A stretch of DNA of 64,000 bases from positions 372,001-436,000 of the forward strand of contig CCRI01000001.1 in assembly GCA_000985875.1 (NCBI GenBank). The letters run 5' to 3'. This document shows positions 1-12,541 of this stretch, one piece after another. Each line of letters starts with the position of its first letter. Positions within the stretch are counted from its first letter, which is position 1. Source of the DNA: Neorhizobium galegae bv. officinalis. Lineage in GTDB: Bacteria; Pseudomonadota; Alphaproteobacteria; Rhizobiales; Rhizobiaceae. Both the position numbers and the translations under genes were made by a program. The notes under the pieces were generated by a model. It worked only from the letters and a program-made list of their open reading frames with translations. It was not told where the DNA came from and did no database searches.

Positions 1-462
1 AAGGCCCGCCATTTCCGCATGGCGGCGCAGCAGTTTGACGCCGATCGAGTGGAAGGTGCCCATCCAGGGCATGCCCTCGACCGCGCCGCCGACCAGAACG
101 CCGACGCGTTCCTTCATCTCGCGCGCCGCCTTGTTGGTGAAGGTGACGGCAAGGATCTGCGAAGGGAAGGCCCGGCCGCTCGCAAGGATGTGGGCGATAC
201 GGGTCGTCAGCACCCGCGTCTTGCCCGTGCCCGCGCCCGCGAGCACGAGGACAGGGCCGTCGAGCGTCTCGACCGCTTCGCGCTGTTCCGGGTTGAGGCC
301 TGCGAGATAGTCCGGCGCCCGGTTCTGGTCGCGGGCCGCCATGGCGCGCGCCGCGATGCCGAGGCCGCCGTTTCCGGCCGGCTGCGCCAGGGTGGGGGCC
401 TTGCGCTGCGCCTGCTGGGGTTCTTCGTCGAAGAACGGAATGTCGTCGAAACTGTTCGTCAT
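1..462 (-). CDS. uvrD: UvrD/PcrA-type ATP-dependent DNA helicase, N-terminal part (cut by window edge)
   Basis: First 154 codons of a superfamily 1A DNA helicase; the rest lies beyond the left edge. After a low-complexity lead of about 50 residues, a Q-motif (LNPEQREAV, about residues 56-64) precedes a Walker A loop (LAGAGTGKT, about 74-82). Motif Ia (TFTNKAAREMKER) and the following TFHS element are also visible. Such helicases unwind DNA in nucleotide excision and mismatch repair. The Ala/Pro/Gln-rich N-terminal extension is common in rhizobial copies. The start is the ATG at 462, which reads MTNSFDDIP. It is transcribed away from the RND pump genes. Confidence 0.93.
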   Translation of the reverse strand, partial: MTNSFDDIPFFDEEPQQAQRKAPTLAQPAGNGGLGIAARAMAARDQNRAPDYLAGLNPEQREAVETLDGPVLVLAGAGTGKTRVLTTRIAHILASGRAFPSQILAVTFTNKAAREMKERVGVLVGGAVEGMPWMGTFHSIGVKLLRRHAEMAGL

Positions 463-638
463 GCGGCCAATGTAGTGATTCGGACCTGAAAGACCAGAAA
501 ATGTTCTGCTTTCATTCCGACTGTTCACACAAGGCAAGGCCAAATTGTGAAGAGGCCGCCGGTTGCCCACTGCGAAAGCGGCGATTTTAGGAGTATATGT
601 ATGCCTCCGATCTAACATATGCGTGAAATTTCGTGAGG

Positions 639-652
639 TTACATTTTTGTAA
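639..652. promoter_or_regulatory. Palindrome TTACA-TTTT-TGTAA upstream of the RND pump genes, candidate repressor operator
   Basis: A perfect 5+5 bp inverted repeat with a 4-bp spacer lies 88 bp before the adaptor start, in an AT-richer stretch between the divergent uvrD and RND genes. TetR/AcrR repressors of RND pumps commonly bind dyads of this sort. No TetR gene is present in the window, so assignment to a regulator is inference. Confidence 0.35.
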
Positions 653-739
653 GGTTGCCGAACACCCATTGCGTGAGCAGCCGCAAAAAAGGATACTCCC
701 GGGCAATATGGCCTCTTGGTGCCGCCATCGGAGAATTGA

Positions 740-1962
740 ATGCGGATTTGGAAACAGCTTCTGCTCTGTCTCGTAGTCCTGGCCGGAGCTCTCGCTCTGT
801 GGGTCTACCTGGTGCCGAGCGCCGGCGGAACCCTGACAAAGATGGGCGTTCCCGGTGAAGTGATCGCCGCCGTCATTCCCAGAACCTCAGCCCAGCCTGC
901 ACCTGCTCCAGCGGGTGGTGCCAGCGGCAATGCTGCGGCGCGTCCGCAGGGCGAGGGCGGAGCACAGGGCGCCGCGCAGCGCGGGGCAGGTGGGGGCCAA
1001 GGCGGCAACCGGGCGACGCTCGTGGTGACCCAGCCGGTCGCGATCGGCACCGTCAACGACCGCCTCTCGGCGATCGGCAGCGGTCAGGCCATCCAGTCGG
1101 TCGTCGTCATGCCGCAGGCTTCCGGTACCGTCAACGAGATCATGGTGACGTCGGGCCAGAAGGTCACCAAGGGCCAGGTTCTCGCCCGCCTCGATGACGA
1201 GGAGCAGACGATCGAGCGCGACAAGGCGCGCGTGGCGCTGGCCAGTGCCCAGGAAAAATCCGCTTCCTACAAGAACCTGCAGTCGTTCTCGCGGCTTGAC
1301 GTTTTCGATGCGCAGATTGCCGAACAGGCCGCAAAGCTCGCCCTCTCCACCGCCGAACTCAATCTCAGGCGCCGCGATATCGTTGCCCCGATCGACGGCA
1401 TTGCCGGCATCGTCGCGGTCAATATCGGCGACAACGTCACCACCCAGACCAATGTCGTGACGCTCGACGACCGCACGGCCATTCTGGTCGACTTCTGGGC
1501 GCCGGAGCGTTTCGCGGTGGCGATCGAGCCGGGCCAGCCTGTGGAGGCAAGTTCGATCGCCCGTCCGGGCCAGGTCTTTTCCGGCAAGGTCGAGGCGATC
1601 GACAACCGCATCGATCCTGCAAGCCGCACGATGCGCATCCGCGCTCGCGTGGAAAATCCTGGCGACGTGCTGCGCGCCGGCATGGCCTTCAACGTCGGCA
1701 TGCGCTTTGCCGGCGAAAGATATCCGGCGGTCGACCCGCTGGCCGTCCAGTGGGACGGCGAGGGTTCGTATGTCTGGCAGATCAGGGACAACAAGTCCGT
1801 CAAGACCCGCGTGCGCGTCGTCCAGCGCAACCCCGATGCGGTCCTCGTGGGCGCCGAGCTCAAGGATGGCGACAGAATAGTGACCGAAGGTCTGCAGCGT
1901 GTGAGGGAAGGGGCGCCGGTGCGGATTTCCGGTGCGCCGGAAACGGCTGAGGTGGCGCGCCA

Positions 1963-1966
<4 letters not shown>
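740..1966 (+). CDS. RND efflux pump periplasmic adaptor (membrane fusion protein)
   Basis: A 408-residue adaptor that would bridge an inner-membrane RND transporter and an outer-membrane channel. One membrane anchor lies at about residues 5-24, followed by a flexible Ala/Pro/Gly/Gln-rich linker at about 50-95. A lipoyl/barrel-sandwich half (VVVMPQASGTVNEIMV, then GQKVTKGQVLARLDD), a short helical hairpin, the returning half (DIVAPIDGIAGIV) and a beta-barrel region follow. The start ATG has a GGAGAA ribosome-binding site. The gene overlaps the transporter gene by ATGA, so the two are probably translationally coupled. The substrate cannot be read from the sequence. Confidence 0.93.
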
Positions 1967-5166
<3,200 letters not shown>

Positions 5167-5254
5167 CGGGCGGGAGCAGATCCGTTCCTTCCATAGTCGC
5201 GGTCCTCGGATCCGATCCGGGGACAGGCAGGATGGTGTTAGGATTTTCGACGAC

Positions 5255-6091
5255 CTACCGGCCGAGCAGGTCGTTGAGCTGGCCGGCAAGCTCGCCGCCG
5301 CCGGCCCGGTCGTCGGCCATTTTCTGAAACAATCCCGCCATTCCCTTGAAGATCAGCGAGGCCGGATCGTCCTTGCCGAGGAATGCGGCGATCTCCTCCA
5401 TCTCCGCCACCCAGCGGTAGGCTTTCGCATACATGTCCGGAATGGCGCTTGAGAGTTTGCTGTCGAGGTCGGGATTGCTTTCGGCCATCTCCCGCCTGAG
5501 GCTCTGGTCGGCGCCCGATCGGATGGCCGCGAGAAGCATGGCTGTACCGAGGCCGGTAACGCCCTTGTTGATGCCCGCATAACACATTTTCAGCGCCGAG
5601 GCTGCGCCGACGGCCCCTTCGATCCGGCGGACGTGAAGCCCGTGCGCGGCGAGAACGGCGCTTCTGTCAGCCCCGTCCCCGCTGATATAGAGCTTCGGCC
5701 CGGCTTTTCCCGGCTGCGGCGGCAGGCCGATGATCGAGCCGTCCAGCACATTCGCCTGGCCGGGCCGGAAAACGGCGGCAACCTGGCGCATCGTGTCGGG
5801 CGAGATCGCGTTGCAATCGATGAATGTCACCGGGGTCTGGCGGTCTCCGATCGCCGCCGACAGGCGCTCCGCGACGCCGATCGCCTCGCCGGGCGGGACG
5901 ATCGACAGAACGATCTCCGCCCCGATGATGTCTTCAAGCGGGGCGGGCTCCATCCCGGCGGTTCTGGCCCGGTCGTGGCTCTCTGGTGAGCGGCCGTCCA
6001 GGTAGGTCAAGACCCTGGCGCCGCCGTCCGCGAGTTGCCGGCCGATCCCGCTCCCCATCGCACCCGCGCCGATGATTGCAATTGTCGCCAT
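5255..6091 (-). CDS. NAD(P)-dependent oxidoreductase, 6-phosphogluconate dehydrogenase-like with DUF1932-type C-terminus
   Basis: A 278-residue protein with an N-terminal Rossmann domain (GAGAMGSGIG, about 8-17) and an all-helical C-terminal domain containing ALKMCYAGINKG, where the conserved lysine of beta-hydroxyacid dehydrogenases would sit. Length and architecture fit the NAD-binding/DUF1932 class. The substrate is not recognisable. The ATG at 6091 is preferred because AGGAG precedes it and the protein then begins directly with the beta-strand of the nucleotide fold; an upstream in-frame start would add 29 poorly conserved-looking residues. It converges on the RND transporter gene. Confidence 0.85.
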   Translation of the reverse strand: MATIAIIGAGAMGSGIGRQLADGGARVLTYLDGRSPESHDRARTAGMEPAPLEDIIGAEIVLSIVPPGEAIGVAERLSAAIGDRQTPVTFIDCNAISPDTMRQVAAVFRPGQANVLDGSIIGLPPQPGKAGPKLYISGDGADRSAVLAAHGLHVRRIEGAVGAASALKMCYAGINKGVTGLGTAMLLAAIRSGADQSLRREMAESNPDLDSKLSSAIPDMYAKAYRWVAEMEEIAAFLGKDDPASLIFKGMAGLFQKMADDRAGGGELAGQLNDLLGR

Positions 6092-6413
6092 CGCTGATCT
6101 CCTGAAACTTGAAAAGACAGAGCCTGATCTAGCGCATCGATCGGTGACTTGCAGATGAACTATTTTGCGCCGGGACAAAAAACCTGTCCGTGGTGCGAAG
6201 GCCTTGCCGGCGATTCGCGTCCTGCTCCTGGAAACTCGCCTGCCGGGGCGAGCAAGGGCTTACCATCACGGGAGGCTCGTCGCCGACATCCCGCTGCGGT
6301 GGTCGGTTTCGAGGCTTCTTGTGGTCATAACGGTCATGACCCGGGCCTGTTAAACTTGCTGCAACCTTGTGCATGGCATGGCATATCCTGCCACGCAGCA
6401 GAAGGAGAGACGT
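6092..6413. other. Intergenic region, no gene seen
   Basis: This 322-bp gap between divergent genes carries the promoters of both by position. I see no convincing ORF, RNA or repeat. The only open frames that span it lack a ribosome-binding site and protein-like composition. Confidence 0.6.
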
Positions 6414-6617
6414 ATGGCACTGATCGGCTTCAAGAATACCCATAACCAGTCCGTATACATCAATCCCGCGCAGGTGCTTTACGTCACGACTTTCGAAGAG
6501 GAAGTCACGATCGTCGCGCTTGCGCTCGCCAGCACCGGCGGCAAGCCTACCGCTGTCTATGTCCGCGGCAATGTCGATCAGGTGCAGCAGAGGCTGAGCA
6601 TGGCCCTGGCGGGCTAG
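6414..6617 (+). CDS. Small 67-residue protein of unknown function (possibly FlbD-like fold)
   Basis: A well-formed small gene. AAGGAGAG sits at good spacing before the ATG, and the 67-residue product (MALIGFKNTHNQSVYINP...) has alternating hydrophobic strands, a central acidic turn (FEEE) and a final amphipathic helix (DQVQQRLSMAL). The pattern (short strand, N-rich turn, 'YINPAQVLYV', strand, 'VDQVQQRL' helix) resembles the FlbD family of short flagellar-linked proteins, but no flagellar gene is nearby and this is only a fold-level impression. No signal peptide or membrane segment. It stands alone between two longer intergenic regions. Confidence 0.7.
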   Translation: MALIGFKNTHNQSVYINPAQVLYVTTFEEEVTIVALALASTGGKPTAVYVRGNVDQVQQRLSMALAG

Positions 6618-6990
6618 GTTCGGCCCCAGGTTTCGCGTCCGGCATCCTCATTTCAGGTTCGTCGGGAAGTACCGTTGCGGGGATGTCCCAAGCTTTACCC
6701 GCCTGTCGGCTCAACGACTTAATTTAATTTTTCACCCCTCTCATCCCCGCCCTCCCGGCCCGCGCCTAGAATCCCGCCGTTCCGTCACGGATACACCGGC
6801 AGGCGTGCCGGCGAGGCGGGACCGGCGCCGGGTGTGAGGAAACGACGTAAGTCCGGCGTCCGAGGATGACGAAAAGAAAGCGAGGATCACCAAGGCCGGA
6901 CTTTGCCCGATCGGTCCGCCGCGGTTCCGTCTGGACAAAACCCGACCTGTCGCCTAACCAATCCCTTGAAAAGACACGAGGAGAGTGGAC
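6618..6990. other. Intergenic region, no gene seen
   Basis: This 373-bp stretch upstream of the FAD oxidase contains an AT-rich patch (6718-6735) that could hold its promoter, and a GC-rich hairpin (CCGGCA-GGCG-TGCCGG, near 6800) without a T tract. No ORF with a ribosome-binding site was seen. Confidence 0.55.
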
Positions 6991-8406
6991 ATGGCAGTCA
7001 AGGATGTGAAGGCGGGTCTCCGCAACAAAGAGGGCATCTCGACGGTCCTCGGCATCCTCAAGCAATCCTTCGGCGAGCGTTTTCAGACCGGCCAGTCGTT
7101 TCGCGAGCAGCATGCGCACACGACGACCTATCTGCCGGCGCAATTGCCGGACGGCGTCGTCTTCGTCGAGAGCGCCGAGGACGTCAAAGCCGTGGTCAGG
7201 GCCTGCGCCGAACATCGCGTGCCGGTCGTGCCCTTCGGCGTCGGCTCCTCGCTCGAAGGCCAGGTGAATGCCCCGTCCGGCGGCATCTCGATCGATTTCA
7301 GCCGCATGAACAAGGTGCTTCGGGTCAGCCCGGCCGATCTCGACGTAACCGTCGAGCCCGGCATCACCCGCGAGGAACTGAACCGCGAGCTTCGCGACAC
7401 CGGCCTGTTCTTCCCGATCGATCCCGGTGCTAACGCCTCGGTCGGCGGGATGACCGCCACCCGCGCATCCGGCACCAATGCTGTGCGCTACGGCACGATG
7501 AAGGACAATGTCCTGTCGCTGACCGTCGTCACCGCTGACGGCGAGGAAATCCGCACCGCGCAGCGGGCCCGGAAATCCTCGGCCGGCTACGATCTGACCC
7601 GTCTCTTCGTCGGCTCGGAAGGCACGCTCGGCGTCATCACCTCCGTGACGTTGAGGCTGCAGGGCATTCCGGAAAAGATCGGCGGCGGCGTCTGCGCCTT
7701 CCCGAGCGTCAAGGCCGCCTGCGACGCTGTGATCATGACCATCCAGATGGGCATCCCGGTCGCCCGCATCGAACTGCTGGACGACGTGCAGATGCGGGCC
7801 TGCAATGCCTATTCGAAACTCTCCTATCCGGAAAAGCCCACGCTCTTCCTGGAATTCCACGGCACCGAAGAGACGGTGGCGCTGCAGTCGGCGCAGTTTG
7901 CCGAGATCGCCACGGAATGCGGCGGCGACGAATTCCTCTGGACCGCCAATGCCGAGGAGCGGGCAAAGCTCTGGAACGCGCGGCATAACGCCTACTGGGC
8001 AAGCCGGGCGCTGGCGCCGGAACTCGACGGCCTGTCGACCGACGTCTGCGTGCCGATCTCGCGGCTTGCCGAATGCGTTGCCGAAACCCAGGCCGATATT
8101 GCGGAACAGGGGTTGCTGGCGCCGATCGTCGGCCATGCGGGCGACGGCAATTTCCACGTCCTGGTGCTTTTCGACGGCAAGGACCCGGCCTCCGTCGACA
8201 AGGTCGAGGCGTTCATCGCCCGCCTCAACCACCGGGCACTTTCGATGGACGGCACCTGTACCGGCGAGCATGGCATCGGCCAGGGCAAGATGTCGTTCCT
8301 GGAGGAGGAACTCGGCGGCGCCGTCGGCCTGATGCGGACCATCAAGCGGGGCCTCGATCCGGATAATATCTTCAATCCGGGCAAGATCTTCAGGATTGCT
8401 GAATGA
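6991..8406 (+). CDS. FAD-linked oxidase, D-lactate dehydrogenase (cytochrome)/glycolate oxidase GlcD type
   Basis: A 471-residue flavoprotein of the FAD-binding PCMH family. The FAD-binding core is visible as PFGVGSSLEG (about 83-92), a glycine-rich GANASVGGMTATRASG stretch (about 147-162) and GSEGTLGVIT (about 210-219). The C-terminal FAD-oxidase domain has GHAGDGNFH (about 382-390) and GEHGIGQGK (about 425-433). These are hallmarks of D-lactate or D-2-hydroxyacid dehydrogenases feeding electrons to the respiratory chain; the exact substrate is not decided. GAGGAG precedes the ATG at 6991, so this start is preferred to the in-frame GTG at 6985. It is a single gene. Confidence 0.92.
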   Translation: MAVKDVKAGLRNKEGISTVLGILKQSFGERFQTGQSFREQHAHTTTYLPAQLPDGVVFVESAEDVKAVVRACAEHRVPVVPFGVGSSLEGQVNAPSGGISIDFSRMNKVLRVSPADLDVTVEPGITREELNRELRDTGLFFPIDPGANASVGGMTATRASGTNAVRYGTMKDNVLSLTVVTADGEEIRTAQRARKSSAGYDLTRLFVGSEGTLGVITSVTLRLQGIPEKIGGGVCAFPSVKAACDAVIMTIQMGIPVARIELLDDVQMRACNAYSKLSYPEKPTLFLEFHGTEETVALQSAQFAEIATECGGDEFLWTANAEERAKLWNARHNAYWASRALAPELDGLSTDVCVPISRLAECVAETQADIAEQGLLAPIVGHAGDGNFHVLVLFDGKDPASVDKVEAFIARLNHRALSMDGTCTGEHGIGQGKMSFLEEELGGAVGLMRTIKRGLDPDNIFNPGKIFRIAE

Positions 8407-8482
8407 GATGCTCCCGCAAGCTTGACTTGCCCGTGAAGCCAATGGAACTAGTCTCTTAGGCGAGATCAGGGAGAGGGATACC

Positions 8483-11400
8483 GTGCTCGGACGCATCCTG
8501 TTGGCATTCGGCGGATTGGTGGTGGTGGCGCTGTTCACAGCGCTGCTCGCGCCTTTCTTCGTCGATTGGTCGAGCCTGCGCGTCGGCTTCGAGGAGCAGG
8601 CCAGCCGCATCCTCGGCAAGAAGGTCACCGTCCACGGCAATGTCGATGCGCGTATTCTGCCGTTTCCCTCAGTCACCCTGCATGACGTCCGGGTGGGCGC
8701 CGATACGGATGGTCAGCCGCTGGTGCAGGTGGCACGGTTTTCCATGGATATGGAACTGGCGCCCTTCCTCTCGGGCGAGGCGCGTATCTTCGACATGCGT
8801 ATCGAGGAGCCGAAGGCTCGGATCCGGCTGTTGAAGGACGGCTCTCTCGACTGGATGCGCGGCAGCCGCGCCGCGATCCCGGCCCGCACGGTGGTCATCG
8901 AGGATGTGCATATCACCGGTGGCGAGATCAACCTGATCGACGAGCAATCCGGGCAGTCGCGGCAGATCACTGGCCTTGCGGGCGATTTTTCCGCCGGCTC
9001 GCTGCGCGGTCCCTGGCGCGGCGAAGGCAATGCGGCGCTCGACGGTCATGAAACGCGGTTCAACCTGGCGAGCGGCACGGCGGATGCCGAGGGCAGGCGC
9101 ATGCCGCTGCGCCTCAGGCTCTGGCCGGATGCACAGCCCGTCGAGGTCAATCTCGACGGCGAGCTTACCGTCGCCGACAACAAGCCTGCCTATAACGGCA
9201 ACTTCACCCTCGACTTCCTCGAGGAGGAAGACGAGACCGAGCCGGTGACGCCGCCGCCGCCCGGGCCGCGCCTCAAGGGCGGGTTCGAGGTCACCAACGA
9301 GCGTATCCGCATCCCGCAATACCGGCTGGAAGTCGGGGCGACCGACAACCCTTACGTGGTGACCGGCGAAGCGACGCTCGATACCGGCAACAAGCCTGAA
9401 TTCCTGCTGACGGCCGACGGCCAGCAGATCGACGTCAACCGGCTGGGCGAGGGCGCGCGGGCAAAGACCGGCCGCGATGCCGCCGCTTCGGCGCAGCGCC
9501 GCATCAACAATTTCATCCGGCTGGCGGCCTCGATCCCGATTCCGCAGGTGCCCGGCCGCGCCAGCCTCAGGCTGCCGGCTATCGTCGCCAACGACACGAC
9601 CATACGCGATATCAGGCTCGACATACGGCCTGCCGGGCGCGGCTGGACGGTGGACAACGTGGTGGCGACCCTGCCGGGCCGCACGCAGCTGGAGGCCAAG
9701 GGCAGCCTCGTGCTTCGCGACCGGACGTCCTTCGTCGGTGACATGCTGGTTGCCTCCAGCCAGCCGTCGGGACTTTCCGACTGGCTTTCGGGCCGGGTGG
9801 CGCCCGAGCTGCGCCAGCTCCGCTCCGCCGGCTTTTCGGCAAAGGTCAACCTGACGCCGGACCTGCAGCGGTTCGACAACCTCGAGCTGGCGATCGGTCC
9901 GGCGACGCTCAAGGGCCGTGTCGAACGCCAGTCCGCCCAGGGGCAGGTGCCCAATCTTTCGATGAGCCTTGCCGGCAACGAGATCGATATCGATGCCATG
10001 CGGGCGCTTGCCTCGCTGATGACCGGCGACGATGCAGGGCAGGACGTGCTCGACCATCGGGTTGCCGCGACGCTGAAGGCCGACCGGTTCACCGCCTTCG
10101 GGGTCGCCGCCAACAACGTCGATACCGCCTTCACCCTGGCCGGTGGCACGCTGTCGCTGGAGCGCCTGACGATCGGCAATGTCGAAGGCGCGACGATCTC
10201 GGCGCGGGGCCGGATCGAGGGTTCGTTGCTCGCCTATTCAGGCAATGGCAGCCTCGTCTTCCGCTCTGCCGATCCGAGCGCCTTCCTGACCATGCTGCGC
10301 GACCGGCTGCCACCGCATCCGGCTCTCGCCCGGCTTGCCGCCAACGGCGCCTGGTTCGCCAATACCGATCTCAGCGCCAATCTGACCGTCGGCGGAAGTC
10401 TGAACGGGGCGGAGGTCGTCTTCAAGGGCAGGACCAACGGCAGCGCGGTCAATGCCGACCTCAAGCTTCCAGGTCTCTTCGACCTGACGGGCGGCCCCGA
10501 CATGACGCTCGTTGCGTCGCTCGACAATCCCGATCCGATGGTTCTCCTGGGGCAGGCAGGTCTCGATCCCCTGCCTTTCGAGGGGGATGGCGCGGGCGAA
10601 TTGCTGCTCAAGCTCCACCAGGGCCCGGATGCTGCGGCCAAGGCCGCGCTGACCTTCACCACCGAAAAGACCTCGCTGGACATCAACGGCGACATCCGGG
10701 TGGGCAGCGAGGGGTTTGGCGAGGGCAGCGGTCACGTCACGCTCAGAAGTGCGGATCTGGAACCCTATCTGCTGATGAACGGCATCGGCCTGCCGCAGTT
10801 CGGCACCGGAATGTCAGTCGCGCTCGACGCGGATTTCAGCATGACGCCGGATGCGGTGAAGATCGCAGCCATTAAGGGTGTCGCCGACGGCAATGCGATC
10901 AGCGGCGACTTCGCCGTCGACCGCAAGGCGCCGGGCATGCCGGCCATCGGCTCGCTCAGCATCGACAGCCTCGATCTTGCCTGGCTCGGGGAGGCGATCT
11001 ACGGGCCGGTCAGCGATCCGCAGAGCGGGGCGTTTTCCTCCAAACCCTTTGCCCGCCCGATCTTTTCCGGCGCGGACGTCGCTCTCGACGTCAGGGCGCG
11101 AAGGTTCGATGCCGGACTTTTCGGCAATATCGATAATTTCGCGGCCAAGGTCACCCATCGCAGCGGCGGCATCACCATCGAGAACGGTGCGGGCGACTGG
11201 CAGGGCGGCCGGGTCGCCGGCCGGCTGCTGATGTCGAACGGTGAGGGAACGGGACTTCTGCAGGCCCGGATTTCGGCTGAGAACGCCGACCTCGCGCCGC
11301 TGGTCTGGAAGGCCGGCGGCAAGCCGGTAGCCAGCGGCAAGCTGGATTTCAACATGTCCGCCGAATCGACCGGCAAGACCTTGGCCGAACTCCTCGGTGC

Positions 11401-12190
11401 GACCGGCGGTTCGGCCGAGTTGCGGCTGAAGGGCCTGACGGTCGCCGGCATCAATCCGGACGCGATGAAGCCCTTGATGGCCGCGATCGACAAGCTTCCC
11501 GGCGAGGTGACGGAGGCGAAGGTCCGGCCGATCGCAACCGGCCTGCTGCATCAGGGAAATGCGGCGATCGGCAACGTGACCATCCCGGTGACGATCACGG
11601 CTGGCGAAGCGCGGGCGCAGAATGTCGCGGCCGGCGTCGGCACGACGAAGCTGTCGGGCGAGGGGCGCTTCGATCTGCTGGACGACAGCCTGAGCGCAAA
11701 TCTGGCGGTCACCTACGATGCCGGCGAAGAAGCGCTTGCCGGCGGCGATCCGACCGTCCGGCTCGAATATTCGGGGGATATTGCCGCACCCGCCAAACGG
11801 ATCGATATCGCGGCGATGACGAATTTCCTGTCGCAGCGTGCCTTCGAGCAGCAGCGGCGGCGTGTCGAGACACTGCAGGCCAGCGTACTCGAAAAACAGC
11901 GCCTTCGCCGCGAGGTGGCGCTTTATAATTTCCAGGCGATCGAGCGGCAGGCGGCCCGCGACAAGGCAGCGGCCGAAGAGCGCGCCCGCCAGCAGGCAGC
12001 CGAGGCGGAGCGCCAGCGGCAGGCGGTGGAGGCGGCGGCGCGTGCGGCGGAAGAGGTGCGTCAGCGCCAGATCAACCAGCCGCCGCAGCTCATCGTACCG
12101 CCGACCGACGGCGCGATCCGCCAGAACTTCCCGAACCTTCCGTCCCCCGGCATTTCCAACATGCCAAGCCTGCCAGGGGTACAGCAGTAG
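8483..12190 (+). CDS. AsmA family protein with long C-terminal coiled coil
   Basis: A very large (1235-residue) inner-membrane anchored protein. An N-terminal membrane segment (about 1-25, LLAFGGLVVVALFTALLAPF) is followed by the AsmA N-terminal signature (VDWSSLRVGFEEQASRILGKKVTVHG). A long series of beta-strand repeats with D-x-N-G and L-x-x-G patterns follows, then an AsmA-type C-terminal unit at about 900-1110. The last 120 residues are a charged Arg/Gln/Ala/Glu coiled coil (about 1118-1195) ending in a Pro/Asn-rich tail. AsmA/TamB-like proteins span the periplasm and act in lipid transport to the outer membrane. Start GTG preceded by GGGAGAGGG. It is monocistronic. Confidence 0.9.
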   Translation: MLGRILLAFGGLVVVALFTALLAPFFVDWSSLRVGFEEQASRILGKKVTVHGNVDARILPFPSVTLHDVRVGADTDGQPLVQVARFSMDMELAPFLSGEARIFDMRIEEPKARIRLLKDGSLDWMRGSRAAIPARTVVIEDVHITGGEINLIDEQSGQSRQITGLAGDFSAGSLRGPWRGEGNAALDGHETRFNLASGTADAEGRRMPLRLRLWPDAQPVEVNLDGELTVADNKPAYNGNFTLDFLEEEDETEPVTPPPPGPRLKGGFEVTNERIRIPQYRLEVGATDNPYVVTGEATLDTGNKPEFLLTADGQQIDVNRLGEGARAKTGRDAAASAQRRINNFIRLAASIPIPQVPGRASLRLPAIVANDTTIRDIRLDIRPAGRGWTVDNVVATLPGRTQLEAKGSLVLRDRTSFVGDMLVASSQPSGLSDWLSGRVAPELRQLRSAGFSAKVNLTPDLQRFDNLELAIGPATLKGRVERQSAQGQVPNLSMSLAGNEIDIDAMRALASLMTGDDAGQDVLDHRVAATLKADRFTAFGVAANNVDTAFTLAGGTLSLERLTIGNVEGATISARGRIEGSLLAYSGNGSLVFRSADPSAFLTMLRDRLPPHPALARLAANGAWFANTDLSANLTVGGSLNGAEVVFKGRTNGSAVNADLKLPGLFDLTGGPDMTLVASLDNPDPMVLLGQAGLDPLPFEGDGAGELLLKLHQGPDAAAKAALTFTTEKTSLDINGDIRVGSEGFGEGSGHVTLRSADLEPYLLMNGIGLPQFGTGMSVALDADFSMTPDAVKIAAIKGVADGNAISGDFAVDRKAPGMPAIGSLSIDSLDLAWLGEAIYGPVSDPQSGAFSSKPFARPIFSGADVALDVRARRFDAGLFGNIDNFAAKVTHRSGGITIENGAGDWQGGRVAGRLLMSNGEGTGLLQARISAENADLAPLVWKAGGKPVASGKLDFNMSAESTGKTLAELLGATGGSAELRLKGLTVAGINPDAMKPLMAAIDKLPGEVTEAKVRPIATGLLHQGNAAIGNVTIPVTITAGEARAQNVAAGVGTTKLSGEGRFDLLDDSLSANLAVTYDAGEEALAGGDPTVRLEYSGDIAAPAKRIDIAAMTNFLSQRAFEQQRRRVETLQASVLEKQRLRREVALYNFQAIERQAARDKAAAEERARQQAAEAERQRQAVEAAARAAEEVRQRQINQPPQLIVPPTDGAIRQNFPNLPSPGISNMPSLPGVQQ

Positions 12191-12217
12191 CTGCCCGCTG
12201 TAGTGCCAGTTTCCGTT

Positions 12218-12427
12218 CTATGAAGACTTGAGCCAGGTCAGGACATGGACGCGCAGCGCCGACGAGAGATTGCTGGCGGCATCCCTTTGATCGTCGATCT
12301 CGGCGATCAGGGTTGCCAGGCTGATATCGCGTTTTGCAGCGATTGCCTTCAATTCGAGCCAGAACTCGTCCTCGAGGGAAAAACTGGTGCGATGACCGTG
12401 AAGGGTCGCCGAATGTTTGCGGATCAC
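12218..12427 (-). CDS. Ribbon-helix-helix domain protein (RHH_4 type)
   Basis: A 69-residue protein matching the RHH_4 pattern: a beta-strand with HRTSFSLEDEFWLEL, a helix-turn-helix with ISLATLIAEID, and the closing NLSSALRVHVL. Family members are presumed DNA-binding, but targets are not known. It is the last gene of a leftward cluster with DUF4169 and sspB, an arrangement I associate with rhizobia. No paired toxin is visible, so an antitoxin role is not supported. Confidence 0.85.
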   Translation of the reverse strand: MIRKHSATLHGHRTSFSLEDEFWLELKAIAAKRDISLATLIAEIDDQRDAASNLSSALRVHVLTWLKSS

Positions 12428-12541
12428 GAGACTCTCCGGACCTTCGGAACAAGCTCGCTTATTCAGACTGTGGTACTTCCGGCGTCAAGCCGACCGGCAC
12501 GAGCCTGGTTAGCGGACCGTTAATATGCACCGGACGGAAAG

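Noticed and set aside
6149..6445. 98-codon ORF with CPWC-like sequence in the gap before the 67-residue gene
   Set aside because: No ribosome-binding site; it overlaps a well-supported small gene in another frame, and its composition is not protein-like.
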